Positions 48,285 through 59,591 of a stretch of 64,000 bases of DNA are shown piece after piece. Position 1 is the stretch's first letter. Every line of letters starts with the position of its first letter. Source of the DNA: Xanthostigma xanthostigma (taxonomy: Eukaryota > Arthropoda > Insecta > Raphidioptera > Raphidiidae). The notes under the pieces were generated by a model that was given only the letters and a program-made list of their open reading frames with translations, did no database searches and was not told where the DNA came from. The stretch is from assembly GCA_963575645.1 (NCBI GenBank), contig OY754473.1, positions 1,922,001-1,986,000 on the forward strand, given 5' to 3'. A program made the position numbers and the translations under genes.

Positions 48285-48642
48285 AATAAGGATAATGGGA
48301 AACTGTTATCAAATTATTGCATTGTCATCGGTCCTTGATACGTATGCAAAGTTTCAAATTAATCAGACTTCGGTAAATTGGTGAAAATTATGCTCAAAGA
48401 TTCCGTTACGGACATACATACATAGTTACAACCCAAACTAATATAAAGCGTTTAATAATAAGGATAATGGGAAACTGTTATCAAATTATTGCATTGTCAT
48501 CGGTCCTTGATACGTATGCAAAGTTTCAAATTAATCAGACTTCGGTAAATTGGTGAAAATTATGCTCAAAGATTCCGTTACGGTAGTTAGTTACATACAT
48601 ACATACATAGTTACTTACAACCCAAGCTAATATAAAGCGTTT
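48285..48642. repeat. Two-copy tandem repeat, 172-bp period
   Basis: AATAAGGATAATGGGAAACT starts at 48285 and 48457; the copies are nearly identical to CCGTTACGG and then to ATATAAAGCGTTT, differing mainly in a CATA microsatellite. Confidence 0.85.
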
Positions 48643-49330
48643 AAAAAGGAGGTTATTTGTTTTTGACATCTATGGTTATGTGTTTCTTGACATTTCCAAA
48701 AGGGGGTTATGTGTTTGTTGACATCTCCATAAAATGTTTAAAAAAATTATGTTTATAATGATTGTTTATAATCTTATATTTTCTATAATCACAGTGATAA
48801 ATTAACATTTGATATTTATTTAATGAACAAAAAATCATATTTATCCTTATCTATGATCTAAAACATACCATAGATAATATATCTATGAACCTAACAAATG
48901 AGTATCACAAACTAGGGCAATTTCAGTGTCACAAACTGCAACACAAGAAATTTTGAGTGTCAAAAACTGGGTCTTCAAACATCCCTTTTTAAAACATTAA
49001 TTTAAATTATTAATTCAGTTCAAATAATTATTTCGCGCATATGACCTTATCTAGAAATTCTGAACTTGTTTATGATACAAAATATTAAATATCAAATTGA
49101 ATTTTATGTTAGTTATCATATTATAACCTCAGCTGCTGTCACTCTTAAAGTGTCACAAACCGGGTCCTTTGCCTTACTTTATTAGAAAGTGTTATTTTCA
49201 GTTACTGTCGGGACTCAAACCCGACTTTCCGCTTCCGAAAGTAGAAGGTCGGAATTGTGTCTAGCCAGTGACATTGTTTGAAAATAAATTTTTCTCAGCT
49301 TTGCACTGTTGGGTATTTCTTAGTAATAAT

Positions 49331-50263
49331 CATGGACATAGGAATATATAGGGACGGAGTATGATGCTGCGGGGGGGAAGCCACTCAGGGACGGGGACGA
49401 GGTAAAATTGGTACCAGTTTTCTATTGGCTGATGGTTCTGCGCGTGCGTAATAAGTTTGCGCATGCTCAGTACACCAAATTCCATGTCATAAACATGTCC
49501 ATGGCCATAAACCAGTGATTCCCAAAGTGGTCTATATCGATTCCCAGGGGTCAACAACTTGCAAGGGCTCCATGTCAGCGGGAAAAAAAATTGGGGGTCC
49601 ATGAAATTAAAATGGGGGTCAACGATAGTGAATCTCCTAACAAAAAAAGAAACAAACTGGACATCGTTAACCAAGGAGACTTGAGATTAAACCTAACTAA
49701 ATTGTTGCCAAATGTTAAAAAGTTTGGCGACCTCTGCCATAAATAAACTTCTCAAAAGGTTAGGTCCATTATCACATTGTGACAAATTTTAGTAACCTTT
49801 TTCAAACTTGATGAAACATAAACCATAATTTTTCAAAAACATTTTTTAACAACTAAGTTTAGCGCAAACCGTACTCATTGTGTTTCATTCAGCACAAAAA
49901 GGATTCTTTCACAAGGATAATTATAAATAATTATTATTTATCAAAAATCCATTTGGCTCCATGCATTCGATGCTAAAAATCATATTTTCTAATATTAATT
50001 AATAAAAAATTTTAATGTTACAGTACTATAACTACATTCATCGGTGCTTTACTTTAATAAAAAATGTATTTTAATGAATGTTTACAACAAATTAAAAAAA
50101 AAACTTCTTTTACTATTTGATGTTTACCCGCGCTGAGCGTACGCAGTGCGTCGGCCAATCAAAAGCTGGCACCCGTTACCTCGTCGCGTCCCGCAAATCG
50201 GCTTCACCCCCCTCGTCTAAAACCTCAGTTCATGCTCCGTCCCTATATATTCCTATGTCCATG
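49331..50263. mobile_element. Non-autonomous DNA transposon with 8-bp target duplication
   Basis: CATGGACATAGGAATATATA and its exact inverse TATATATTCCTATGTCCATG form the ends, and the match continues through GGGACGGAG. GTAATAAT at 49323-49330 and 50264-50271 is the target duplication. Homologous units read CTTAGCAATAATAGC uninterrupted. The interior GATTCCCAAAGTGGTC resembles hAT-type ends. No transposase frame. Confidence 0.85.
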
Positions 50264-50545
50264 GTAATAATAGCCTCAACCCTGCCGACAATATAGTGTA
50301 TTTGCTAATGCAGGCATCGTGACATTTAATGTTAATTTAATTTTAGACTAAATTAAAAAATTACCCCTTAATGAACCCCTTAAAATAACATTTTCTTTAG
50401 TTGCAATATTATTGTCAATCCAGCATCTGCACCAAATTAGATACACCCTTCAACAAATAAATCCATATTCACAAACGAGCCTTTCCAAAACAATTGTAAG
50501 TCCGTTAAAGGTAACCGAAGCAACAACATGGAAATTTTATTAAAA

Positions 50546-51126
50546 CTAGAGTGACCTGTATAAGTATAATAATTATTACTTTACAAAATTATTTTTTAAA
50601 TATGATTGCAGGTATTCAATTTGTTTATAATTTTGCACACTGCTTATAACGTTCTTCTTTTTGTTGTATTACAATATGAGGCTCAGATGACAGATCGAAG
50701 AAATATTTTACTAAAATCGTCATATAGAGGCGCAAGTAGCAAAAGCGTTGAGCTAAGCCGTCAGATGCATCATGCGGCATTGCTGTGACGTTGTTCAGCG
50801 TTGCTCGCAGTTTCAAAATTAAAGCCGTCAGATGGCAGTATGCAGTATTGTGTCTGTTGTATTACAATATGAAGGTCAGATGACAGATCGAAGTGTTGAC
50901 GTTGTTTCAAAATTAAAGCCGTCAGATGGTAGATGTTGTTCAGCGTTGCTGTATTTTAATTAATTAACAAAAACAAAAGCAATAATAAATTTTTTAATTG
51001 TCGATGTCAGTAGAGCAAGCAATTATCTGTAAAATTATATATAATTTATGTGGAGAAATTGTGAGGTTTTTTCTAAAAAGGGAGGCAAACATCTTTAACC
51101 TTAGCGTATTAATATATATTATGATG
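50546..51126. mobile_element. Unclassified insert with internal repeats
   Basis: The family sequence ATTTTATTAAAA-ATTGATATCGTC is split here. TGTTGTATTACAATATGA followed by CAGATGACAGATCGAAG occurs at 50662 and 50855, and AAAATTAAAGCCGTCAGATGG occurs twice. No gene. Confidence 0.55.
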
Positions 51127-51272
51127 ATTGATATCGTCTATCTATGATAATAAATAAATAGTAGCATAATGGGAACTTGACTAAAACAGTCATGCGCAGT
51201 AACTAAAGCCAAAACTGTTTTGTAACGGTTTTGTGCGCATGCGTTGACTATGCACTGTTTTGTGTCTTAAAG

Positions 51273-51838
51273 CAGCGACTCCAAAAGTGGGCTCCATGGA
51301 AAAGTCGCCAGGGCTCCGCGAAATTACATTTGTCATTGATTCGTTGGATTATTTTTTTCAGTTAAATAATTTCACCGTTTCAAATATTATTTTGGATAAG
51401 CCGCAAGAAATGCGATGACAAATTTGCGAGAATTTGGCCCAACATAAGGCCCCGGTGCGGCGTGGCGGGCTGCACTGTTTTTCATTTGTAATCATTTGAT
51501 GTGGAGTTCCATAAAATAAAAAGGATTTGTAATTCAGACTTTCCATAAGGCTGACTAGGCCTGGGCCTAGGGCGGCCGGGCGGGGAGCACGGCGTCGGCG
51601 ATAATTAATTAATAGTAATATAAGCATAAAACTTTTGAAATATGAAGTAAATATTTTCTGGCGGGTGCAAGTTGACTTACAACAATGTTGTTTTCGTAAA
51701 TAGGCACTCTACATTTTTACGCTGCAAAATCAGCAGAAAAGGGCGGTTAGTACGAAATGGCATAGGGCGGCCGAGACTGCTAGTCCGCCTCTGGATTTGT
51801 TGAGAGTTCCGTTACCTTCAAAAGTTTAGGAACCGCTG
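51273..51838. mobile_element. hAT-like MITE (CAGCG ends) with long nested insert
   Basis: CAGCGACTCCAAAAGTGGGC start, TTTAGGAACCGCTG end. The nested element at 51535-51793 is the long form, with part of its left inverted repeat missing (CAGACTTTCC). Confidence 0.7.
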
Positions 51839-52091
51839 GCTTAAGAGGTTGGAACAGAGCTTATTTTACAATTTTTTTCGATAGATACGTAATATTTCAC
51901 AAGTGACTTATTTTTTCCGCTTTTTTCTCTGATAAATCACCGGTAGGTAGTCTGAAGTCACTACAGTGAATAGTGAAATTCGATTATTATTAGCGAGTTA
52001 GCGACTTTCAGGCTTTCAGCGGTACTTGGTAATGCATCTCTATCAGTAACCGCATGAAATTAACAAACGCAAATGTATTAAAACTCTCAAA

Positions 52092-52241
52092 CTGAAAGAA
52101 ATATCGATAACTGGCTTTGGCCTTATTTCAAAGTGTTGGTTGTGCGTATCAAGTGGTGTCACGCTCTTGGACTTGTTTTCCATTTCAGTGAAAATTGAAA
52201 ACCTTGTGGCTAAAGTAATCATGGAGTGTGCTCCAGTTCAG
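52092..52241 (+). pseudogene. ZAD exon 1, open but without start codon
   Basis: Full 150-bp length with no stop: LKEISITGFG, KCWLCVSSGVTLLD, then VIMECAPVQ and donor CAG/GTATGA. The initiator is CTG and no in-frame ATG lies upstream before a stop. Of the decayed copies this is the least damaged. Confidence 0.7.
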
Positions 52242-52922
52242 GTATGAATGCTTAATCTTTTAAGATAGTTAAATAATGTCTAATATATTTTTATTCAATA
52301 AAACATATTAATGCAAGTCTATAATTTTATAACTTTAAAATAATGTTAAAACTTTCTGGCATGGCTTATTATGACTGTAGATTGAATAAAGTTGCCAGTG
52401 AATTGGCATAGAAATGTATAAATTGATCGTTACATACTAAATATGAGATTACTATATTACTTCTTTTAAGTTTTAAGTGTAACATCTCAATAGTCAAATT
52501 ACGTGTAATTTCTTAAATTGTAGCCTAGGGAAAAGAAATACATTTTCGAAACGTTGATCAAGTACTTCAATGAAGAACATTATATTATAAGTATACCTAC
52601 TGTTCACTACATTGTTTGAGAAATACATTTTTCTAATATAGCGATGTAACAATTTGTGTATCTTAACAATGTAGCGAACAGTAGCTACACTTGTAAGTTA
52701 TTAAGTTAAGTAATACGCACTTTATCCTATAAAAAATTTACGCATTATTTATAGCCTTACTCGTATAATCCATTTCAATACTAAATTAAACAGACTAAAT
52801 TAATAGCTCTAATAAAATTATTTTTCATTGTTTTCTTTATTGATCTTGCAAATTTTTCATTTTTTAGATCAGATGCCAAATTTGATCTGTCAAAAAATGT
52901 TGCTCTAAACTGGAAAAAACTT

Positions 52923-55691
52923 ATGAGTACCAGATGCAAATATTACAATCTGAGAAAACTCTGCAACGCTATTTGGAGCAATTACATACTTTTGACACGC
53001 AATCTAAACACGAGAAGCGTTTCTGCAAAGTGTGGTACTTTAGAAATCCGTGAGGTGATTGCCTTGAAAGTCAACTGGACAGAGAAAGAATACGAAAGTT
53101 ATAATTCATCAAGCGAAATTTACATAGAAATGTCTTTAAAATCCGAAATAAAAGACGAGGACGATAATTCACTGATTTCACCAGACTGTGCTGAAGACAT
53201 CTTAGAACCTTTATCTATGGATGGTGAGAAATTGGTGGAAGACATGAATATTAATTGGAAAGTGGAAGAACCTGCAAATTTTACCTCGGAATACAAAAGT
53301 ATTGAGGAACTGTCTTTAAAATCCGAAATCAAAGACGAACCGGTGAACGACAGCCCATTAAATCTGATGGAATATACTGATGACACAGTAAAAGATTTTT
53401 CAAATGATGCTAGCGAAATCAGGTGCGAAGACACAAAGGTCGGTTTTGACTACACATCGAGAAACTCTACTTATCTTGGTTCTTCTGGAGTGGGAGATTA
53501 TTGTGTAAAATTTGAAGAAGAAATGGATCGGGAGAAACACAAGAAAGCTAGTACAGTGAAGTCACACCAATTTAAGATTAAAGACCCGTGTAAAAAAAGG
53601 TACATTAAATCGCGTTTTTCAGAAAGTCGCAAGAGTACACGCACTAGTAAGAAATTAAATCAATGTGACATTTGTAATAAATGTTTTTCTACAAAGAGCC
53701 ATTTAAATGCTCACAAACTGACACACACAGGTGATAAACGATATCAGTGTGACGTTTGTAAAAAGTGTTTCACCCACTCAAGCCATTTAAATACTCACAA
53801 ACTGATGCATACTGGTGAGAAACCATATCAATGTGACATTTGTAATAAGTGTTTCGCTACAAAGGGCAATTTAAATACTCACAAACTGATACACACTGGT
53901 GAAAAACCATTTCAGTGTGACGTATGTAAAAAGTGTTTCACTCAGTCAATCAGTTTAAATTCTCACAAACTACAACATACTGGTGAAAAACCATTTCAGT
54001 GTGACATTTGTAAAGAGTGTTTCACACGGTCAGCTTATTTAAAGATTCACAAACGGCGACATACTGGTGAGAAACCATATCAGTGTGACGTTTGTAAAAA
54101 GTGTTTCACTCACTCAAGCCCTTTATATAAACACAAACTGATACATACTGGTGAAAAACCATACCACTGTGACATTTGTAATAAGTTTTTCGCTATAAAG
54201 GGCAATTTAAATACTCACAAACTCACACATACTGATAAGAAACCATATCAATGTGACATTTGTAAAAAGTGTTTCAGTCAGTCAAGCAATTTAAATACTC
54301 ACAAACTGCAACATACTGGTGAAAAACCATATCACTGTGACATTTGTAATAAGTCTTTCGCTGCAAAATGCAATTTAATTACTCACAAACTGACACATAC
54401 TGATGTGAAACCACATCAATGTGACATTTGTAAGAAATGTTTTACTCAGTCAAGCGGTTTAAATGCTCACAAACTGACACACACAGGTGAGAAGCCATAT
54501 CAGTGTGACGTTTGTAAAAAGTGTTACACTCACTCAAGCCATTTAAATACTCACAAACTGATTCATACTGGTGAGAAACCATTTCAGTGTGATATTTGTA
54601 AAAAGTGTTTCACTCGGTCAGGCTTCTTAAATAGACACAAACTGGTACATACGGGTGAGAAACCATATCAATGTGACATTTGTAAGAAGTGTTTTACACA
54701 GTCAAGCACTTTGAAAACTCACAAACTGCAACATACTGGTGAAAAACCATTTCAGTGTGATATTTGTAAGAAGGGTTTCACTCAGTCAAGCAGATTTAAT
54801 ACTCACAAACTGCAACATACTGATGTAAAACCATATCAATGTGGCATTTGTAAGAAGTTTTTCGCTGCTGAATGCAGTTTAAAAACTCATAAACTCTCAC
54901 ACACTGATGAGAAACCATTTCAATGTGACGTGTGTAAAAAGTGTTTCACTCAGTCCAGCAATTTAAATACTCACAAACTGCAACATACTGGTGAAAAACC
55001 ATATCACTGTGACATTTGTAATAAGTCTTTCGCTGCAAAATGCAATTTAATTACTCACAAACTGACACACACAGATGAGAAACCTTATCAGTGTAACGTT
55101 TGTAAAAAGTGTTTCACTCGGTCAGGTGACTTAAATAGTCACAAACTTGTACATACTGGTGAGAAACCATATCAATGTGAAGTTTGTAAGAGGTCTTTCA
55201 CTTTCTCAAGCAATTTGAAAAACCACAAACTGCAACATACTGGTGAAAAACCATATCAATGTGACATTTGTAAAAAGTGTTTCACTCGGTCAGGCTACTT
55301 AAATAGCCACAAGCTGGTACATACTGGTGAGAAACCATATCAATGTGACATTTGTAAGAAATGTTTCACTCAGTCAAGCAGTTTAAATACTCACAAACTG
55401 ACACATACTGATGAGAAACCATATCAATGTGAGATTTGTAAGAAGTGTTTCACTCAGTCAAGCAATTTAAATACTCACAAACTGCAACATACTGGTGAAA
55501 AGCCATATCGCTGTGACATTTGTAATAAGTTTTTCGCTGCAAAGTGTAATTTAATTACTCACAAACTGACACATACTGATGAGAAACCGTATCAATGTGA
55601 CATTTGTAAGAAGTGTTTTACTCAGTCACGCAGATTAAATGCCCACAAACGGCTACATACAGGTAAGAAACCATATCATTTTGACATTTAA
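52923..55691 (+). CDS. ZAD-less C2H2 zinc-finger protein, 24 fingers (exon 2 at 52868)
   Basis: Acceptor TTTTTTAG at 52867. In the ZAD frame exon 2 meets TGA after five codons. ATG 52923 opens a different frame through the old ZAD text (MSTRCKYYNLRKLC) that joins the linker by a shared deletion; ATG 53130 (MSLKSEIKDEDDN) is the more conservative start. The linker has NINWKVEEP and LKSEIKDEPVNDSP, is shortened before the basic region (EEEMDREKHKK), and is followed by 24 C2H2 fingers, the longest array in the window. The AAKCNLITH finger recurs at positions 9, 17 and 23, each followed by a TD-K-P link, marking block duplications. The tail ends early (YHFDI). About 922 residues if 52923 is used. 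Confidence 0.62.
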   Translation: MSTRCKYYNLRKLCNAIWSNYILLTRNLNTRSVSAKCGTLEIREVIALKVNWTEKEYESYNSSSEIYIEMSLKSEIKDEDDNSLISPDCAEDILEPLSMDGEKLVEDMNINWKVEEPANFTSEYKSIEELSLKSEIKDEPVNDSPLNLMEYTDDTVKDFSNDASEIRCEDTKVGFDYTSRNSTYLGSSGVGDYCVKFEEEMDREKHKKASTVKSHQFKIKDPCKKRYIKSRFSESRKSTRTSKKLNQCDICNKCFSTKSHLNAHKLTHTGDKRYQCDVCKKCFTHSSHLNTHKLMHTGEKPYQCDICNKCFATKGNLNTHKLIHTGEKPFQCDVCKKCFTQSISLNSHKLQHTGEKPFQCDICKECFTRSAYLKIHKRRHTGEKPYQCDVCKKCFTHSSPLYKHKLIHTGEKPYHCDICNKFFAIKGNLNTHKLTHTDKKPYQCDICKKCFSQSSNLNTHKLQHTGEKPYHCDICNKSFAAKCNLITHKLTHTDVKPHQCDICKKCFTQSSGLNAHKLTHTGEKPYQCDVCKKCYTHSSHLNTHKLIHTGEKPFQCDICKKCFTRSGFLNRHKLVHTGEKPYQCDICKKCFTQSSTLKTHKLQHTGEKPFQCDICKKGFTQSSRFNTHKLQHTDVKPYQCGICKKFFAAECSLKTHKLSHTDEKPFQCDVCKKCFTQSSNLNTHKLQHTGEKPYHCDICNKSFAAKCNLITHKLTHTDEKPYQCNVCKKCFTRSGDLNSHKLVHTGEKPYQCEVCKRSFTFSSNLKNHKLQHTGEKPYQCDICKKCFTRSGYLNSHKLVHTGEKPYQCDICKKCFTQSSSLNTHKLTHTDEKPYQCEICKKCFTQSSNLNTHKLQHTGEKPYRCDICNKFFAAKCNLITHKLTHTDEKPYQCDICKKCFTQSRRLNAHKRLHTGKKPYHFDI

Positions 55692-55944
55692 AAACTGTTT
55701 CAATAACTCGAGCTATTTAAATCACCACAAACATATACCCCTGGTACATAATATTAAATTGACATCAAATAAAATAAAAATTAATAAAATGTTTATAAAT
55801 ACCTTAGAAACTGGCACATACTGGTGAGGAATCATATTAAATTAATGTTTCACTCAGTCAATCACTTTAAATAATGACAAATACAATTTTGTTATGTGAA
55901 AAATAACTCTAATAGCTTAGAGTGATGATGATCCTGTTTAAATA

Positions 55945-56224
55945 TTAGAAGATTAAAAGATGAAACCTGGTGGCATAGGATCAAAGAACTTTGCAAATAC
56001 TGGAGATTTTTTTTTATTGCATTTTATTGTTTGTTTATGCCATTTTCGGAGAATCAATGCTGTCTTTGTTCTCATTACAACAATACTGAGAACAAAGCAT
56101 AGATTCTCCGAAGATGCCATAAAGATTGCCAAAACGTCAGACAATAAAATGCAATAAAAAAACCTTCAGTATTTGCAAAGTTCATTGATCCTATGCCATC
56201 AGGTTTCATCCTTTAATCTTCTAA
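55945..56224. mobile_element. Hairpin MITE
   Basis: TTAGAAGATTAAAAGATGAA and TTCATCCTTTAATCTTCTAA are inverse ends, with near-perfect arms through CATAGGATCAA and GCAAATACTG; GAGAATC...GATTCTC is a further inner pair. It lies 5' of the 56.3-kb second-type exon. Confidence 0.85.
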
Positions 56225-56302
56225 CACTTTTGTTATATCCTATGAATTTTCATTCAATTTGTAACTTACAAATGTCATAATTCTTTTTACATTTATTTGC
56301 AG

Positions 56303-56915
56303 AAACTTTTTCTAAGGATGTTGAGGAATCAATTAACAATATTGGCGACAGTAAATTGTTGGAAGACACGACTATCAATTGGAAAGTGGAAGAACCTGCA
56401 AATTTCAAATCGGAATGCGGAAGTATTGAGGAAATGTCTTTAAAATCTGAAATCAAAGACGAACCGATGGACGACAACTCATTAATTCTGACGGAATTTA
56501 CTAATGACACAGTAAAAGATTTTTCTAATGGCGTTAGCGAAATCAGTTGCGAAGACACAAAGGTCGGTTTTGGTCACATATCGGGAAATCCCGCATAAAT
56601 TCGTTTTTCTGAAGTGAGAGAGTATTTTGAAAAATTTGAAGAAAAAATTAAAAATAACTCGATGAATCGTTCCAGAAAGCCAGTAAAGTGAAGTTGCACC
56701 AATTTTGGATTAAACGCAATGTGTAAAGAAAGGTACATTAAATTCGCGCTTTTCAGACCGTCGCGAAGGTACACGCGCTAGTAAGAAAAATAATAAATGT
56801 GACATTTTTATAAAGTGTTTCACTCGCTTAAGCACTTTGAATTCTCACAAACTACTACATACTGGAGGAAAACCATATTCGTGTGACTTTTGTTAGAAGT
56901 GTTTATAATAATAAT
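56303..56915 (+). pseudogene. Second-type exon, open to 56598, fingers decayed
   Basis: Acceptor TTTGCAG at 56302. Frame TFSKDVEESINNIGDSKLLED, INWKVEEP, LKSEIKDEPMDDNS, CEDTKVGFGHISGNPA is open to the shared stop at 56596-56598. Finger remnants follow and are ended by a Tigger-like insert at 56920. Confidence 0.65.
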
Positions 56916-56919
56916 AATA

Positions 56920-58715
56920 CAGTGCCACCTCGATAATCCGGACTAATTAAATGGTCATCCGGATTAGTAAATAATTCGGATTACTGAAGCGAAACAGTTT
57001 TTTATTGAAAAGAGAAACATTTAATACAAGACAACTAGAAAATAGTGCATAAACAAAAATTATTTTAAAGGGAAGAATACTTAGTAATTTTTATATTATT
57101 TTGTGAAGTAATTTGTAATTTTTGCTTGCTTGATTCTTTTCTGGTTCATTATAAAAGCCGTTTTTTTAATCTTTGAAGTACAGGAACATCATGTATAGCC
57201 CAAGAGCTGATGACACGATTTAGGGTATGTGTTTTAGGCAGGTTGAAATAATGAAAAAACAGTAATTTATCAATGGCTGAATCTGGAATGGTGAGTCTGC
57301 CTGAGCATTTGCGGTTATTTCGCGCCTGCGCAGCATATGACATCTGCAAAAAAATATCCCCAAAAGACATGTTTTAGGCAACTTGAAACTTTTATAATCT
57401 TTGAGTTCAGCATTTATATAATCCAGAAATGAAAATGCCAGAACATTTTGTCGGTTATAAAGTAGGGGCAGAACCCCCCGAAGATATTTTATTAATATAC
57501 GCAATGAGCACGATACAGGTCAAACGGATGAACGGATTGAAACCAAATTTTGGGAGGTTGTTTGGTATGCAGATATGAAAAGCTCTATTGTTTTTGGGGA
57601 AAATCGGCGCATGCGCAAAAGAGATATATGCTATAACGTTGTTTTTTTATATAATAATGATATACTTTTCATAACAGTTTATTATTCTATTTATTTTTTC
57701 AAGAAAGTTTTGTGAACTATTTTTTTTTCTGGCAGATTTTCAAAACAAAACAGCAGTTGGTTCTTGTCTTATTTTCAAAATATTTCCGAAATTATTAAGT
57801 TTAGATTTTTTTTTCACAAAACTTTCTTGAAAAAAATAAATAGAATAATAAACTGTTATGAAAAGTATATCATTATTATTTAAAAAACAACGTTATAGCA
57901 TATATCTCTTTTGCGCATGCGCCGATTTTCCCCAAAAACAATAGAGCTTTTCATATCTGCATACCAAACATCCTCCCAAAATTTGGTTTCAATCCGTTCA
58001 TCCGTTTGACCTGTATTGTGCTCATTGCGTATATTAATAAAATATCTTCGGGGGGTTCTGCCCCTACTTTATAACCGACAAAATGTTCTGGCATTTTCAT
58101 TTCTGGATTATATAAATGCTGAACTCAAAGATTATAAAAGTTTCAAGTTGGCTAAAACATGTCTTTTGGAGATATTTTTTTGCAGATGTCATATGCTGCG
58201 CAGGCGCGAAATAACCGCAAATGCTCAGGCAGACTCACCATTCCAGATTCACCCATTGATAAATTACTGTTTTTTCATTATTTCAACCCGCCTAAAATAC
58301 ATACCCTAAATTGTGTCATTAGCTCGCCGGCTAGTAGTGGAATATTAGTTTCTTTTAAGCACAAGTCGAAACTTTTAACTACCTCGTCATTCTTAACAGT
58401 CTGGTTTGTATTATGTAACTCTCGACTTTCATTGTCACTGCTATCATGATGTTCGTCTGTAGCATCTATGTTTTTCAGTGGTAACAAATCTTCGTCATTT
58501 TCGAGCCAGTTACCTATTTCGTCGTTCGTGAGATTATGCTCAAAACAATTTAGGGGAATCCCTCACGATCGATGACGTATATGTCTAAAAACACAGATTC
58601 GGATAACCGAGTACTATCAAATCCGGATTATAAAGTACATAATGCAATTGAAATACTTGGCTGGATTATTGAAGAATCCGGTGTAATGAATGTTCGAATT
58701 ATCGAGATCGCACTG
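56920..58715 (-). mobile_element. Tigger/pogo-like Tc1-mariner element, defective, with large internal inverted repeat
   Basis: CAGTGCCACCTCGATAATCC at left and GAATTATCGAGATCGCACTG at right fit pogo/Tigger ends, with TA on both sides (56918-56919, 58716-58717). The minus strand around 58290-58560 encodes NDEIGNWLENDEDL and an acidic tail, as at the C-terminus of such transposases; catalytic parts are missing. About 0.5 kb at 57219-57715 is repeated in inverted orientation at about 57810-58313. Confidence 0.75.
57219..58313. repeat. Inverted repeat, arms about 500 bp, spacer about 95 bp
   Basis: Landmarks in both arms in opposite orientation: GGGTATGTGTTTTAGGC-like end, GCGCCTGCGCAGCATATGAC, GGTTATAAAGTAGGGGCAGA, AAATCGGCGCATGCGC, ATAACAGTTTATTATTC. 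The arms are nearly identical, so the inversion is recent relative to the decay of the host element. Confidence 0.85.
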
Positions 58716-59021
58716 TAGTAATAATAATAATTTGTTAGTTGAATAAAACCACAATGTGGATAAAACTTCATCAATTACAATTTAGTACAATTTAGCTTAT
58801 TTTGACTTCTGCAGTCAAAAATTAGCCAACAGAATAAAAGACCCCATTTGTCAGATAGCAACAACATGAGAATTTTATTAAAATTGATATCGTCCTGGAT
58901 AAATAAATAATAGGATAATGGGCCTTGGACTAAAACAGTCATGCGCTGTAGCTAAAACCAAAATTGTTTTGTATCGGTTTTGTGCGCATTAGTCGACAAT
59001 GCACTGTTTTGTGACTTAAAG

Positions 59022-59294
59022 CATAATTTCTGAAGTGGGCTCCGTGGGAAGGTCACTAGGGCTCCGCGAAATTACATTTGTCATTGATTCATTGGATTAT
59101 TGTTGGCTGTTAAACCATTTCACAGTTTCAAATATTATTTTGAAATAGCCCAAAAATGTGGTGAGTAATTAGCGAGAATTTGGCCCTGGTGCGGCGAGAC
59201 AGGTTGCAGTGTCTCATTTAGTAATCATTTGATGTGTGGCTTCATAAATGGGATTTGTTGACAGTTCCGTTCCTTAAAAGCTTAGGAACCGCTG
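59022..59294. mobile_element. hAT-like MITE (CAGCG family), without nested insert
   Basis: The left end is worn (CATAATTTCTGAAGTGGGC), the right end is TTAGGAACCGCTG, with flanks ACTTAAAG / GCTTAAAG as the likely 8-bp target duplication. It preserves the empty site for the CAGAGGCGG element at about 59250. Confidence 0.65.
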
Positions 59295-59591
59295 GCTTAA
59301 AGGACAGACTGCCGCACATGACTGCTTACTGTTCGCAGAGAGGCTGGAAAAGAGCTTATTCTATCATTTTTTCGGTAGGTTTGTAGTGTTTCTTATGTGA
59401 TGTTTATTTTTTCCCCGATTTTCGCTGGTTGGTGACCGGTAGGTAGTCTGTAGTCACTACACTGAACAGTGAAAAATCCGATTAATTATTATTAGCGGCT
59501 TTGTCACTGCTACTTGGTAATGAAAATATGGCCCATCTCTAATCCGCATGGAAAGTTGGTTAACAGATGCAAGTGGATTAAAATTGTCACT

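Larger units (their letters stand above)
47555..49175. mobile_element. Large unclassified element with AAGG(T/C)AAAGG ends
   Basis: AAGGTAAAGGGCCCGG at left and CCGGGTCCTTTGCCTT at right are inverse ends. Homologous units read CAATACTTTATTAG without insert, so the limits are secure. GTGACACT / AGTGTCAC motifs recur inside and near both ends. No transposase frame is visible. Confidence 0.75.

Noticed and set aside
49330-50816. Frames of 60-114 codons at 49330-49674 and 50606-50816
   Set aside because: They fall within a non-autonomous transposon and a repeat-bearing insert; no domain and no conservation in other units.
57149-58449. Pairs of similar 73-97 codon frames on opposite strands
   Set aside because: They are the two arms of the inverted repeat within the Tigger-like element, not two genes.
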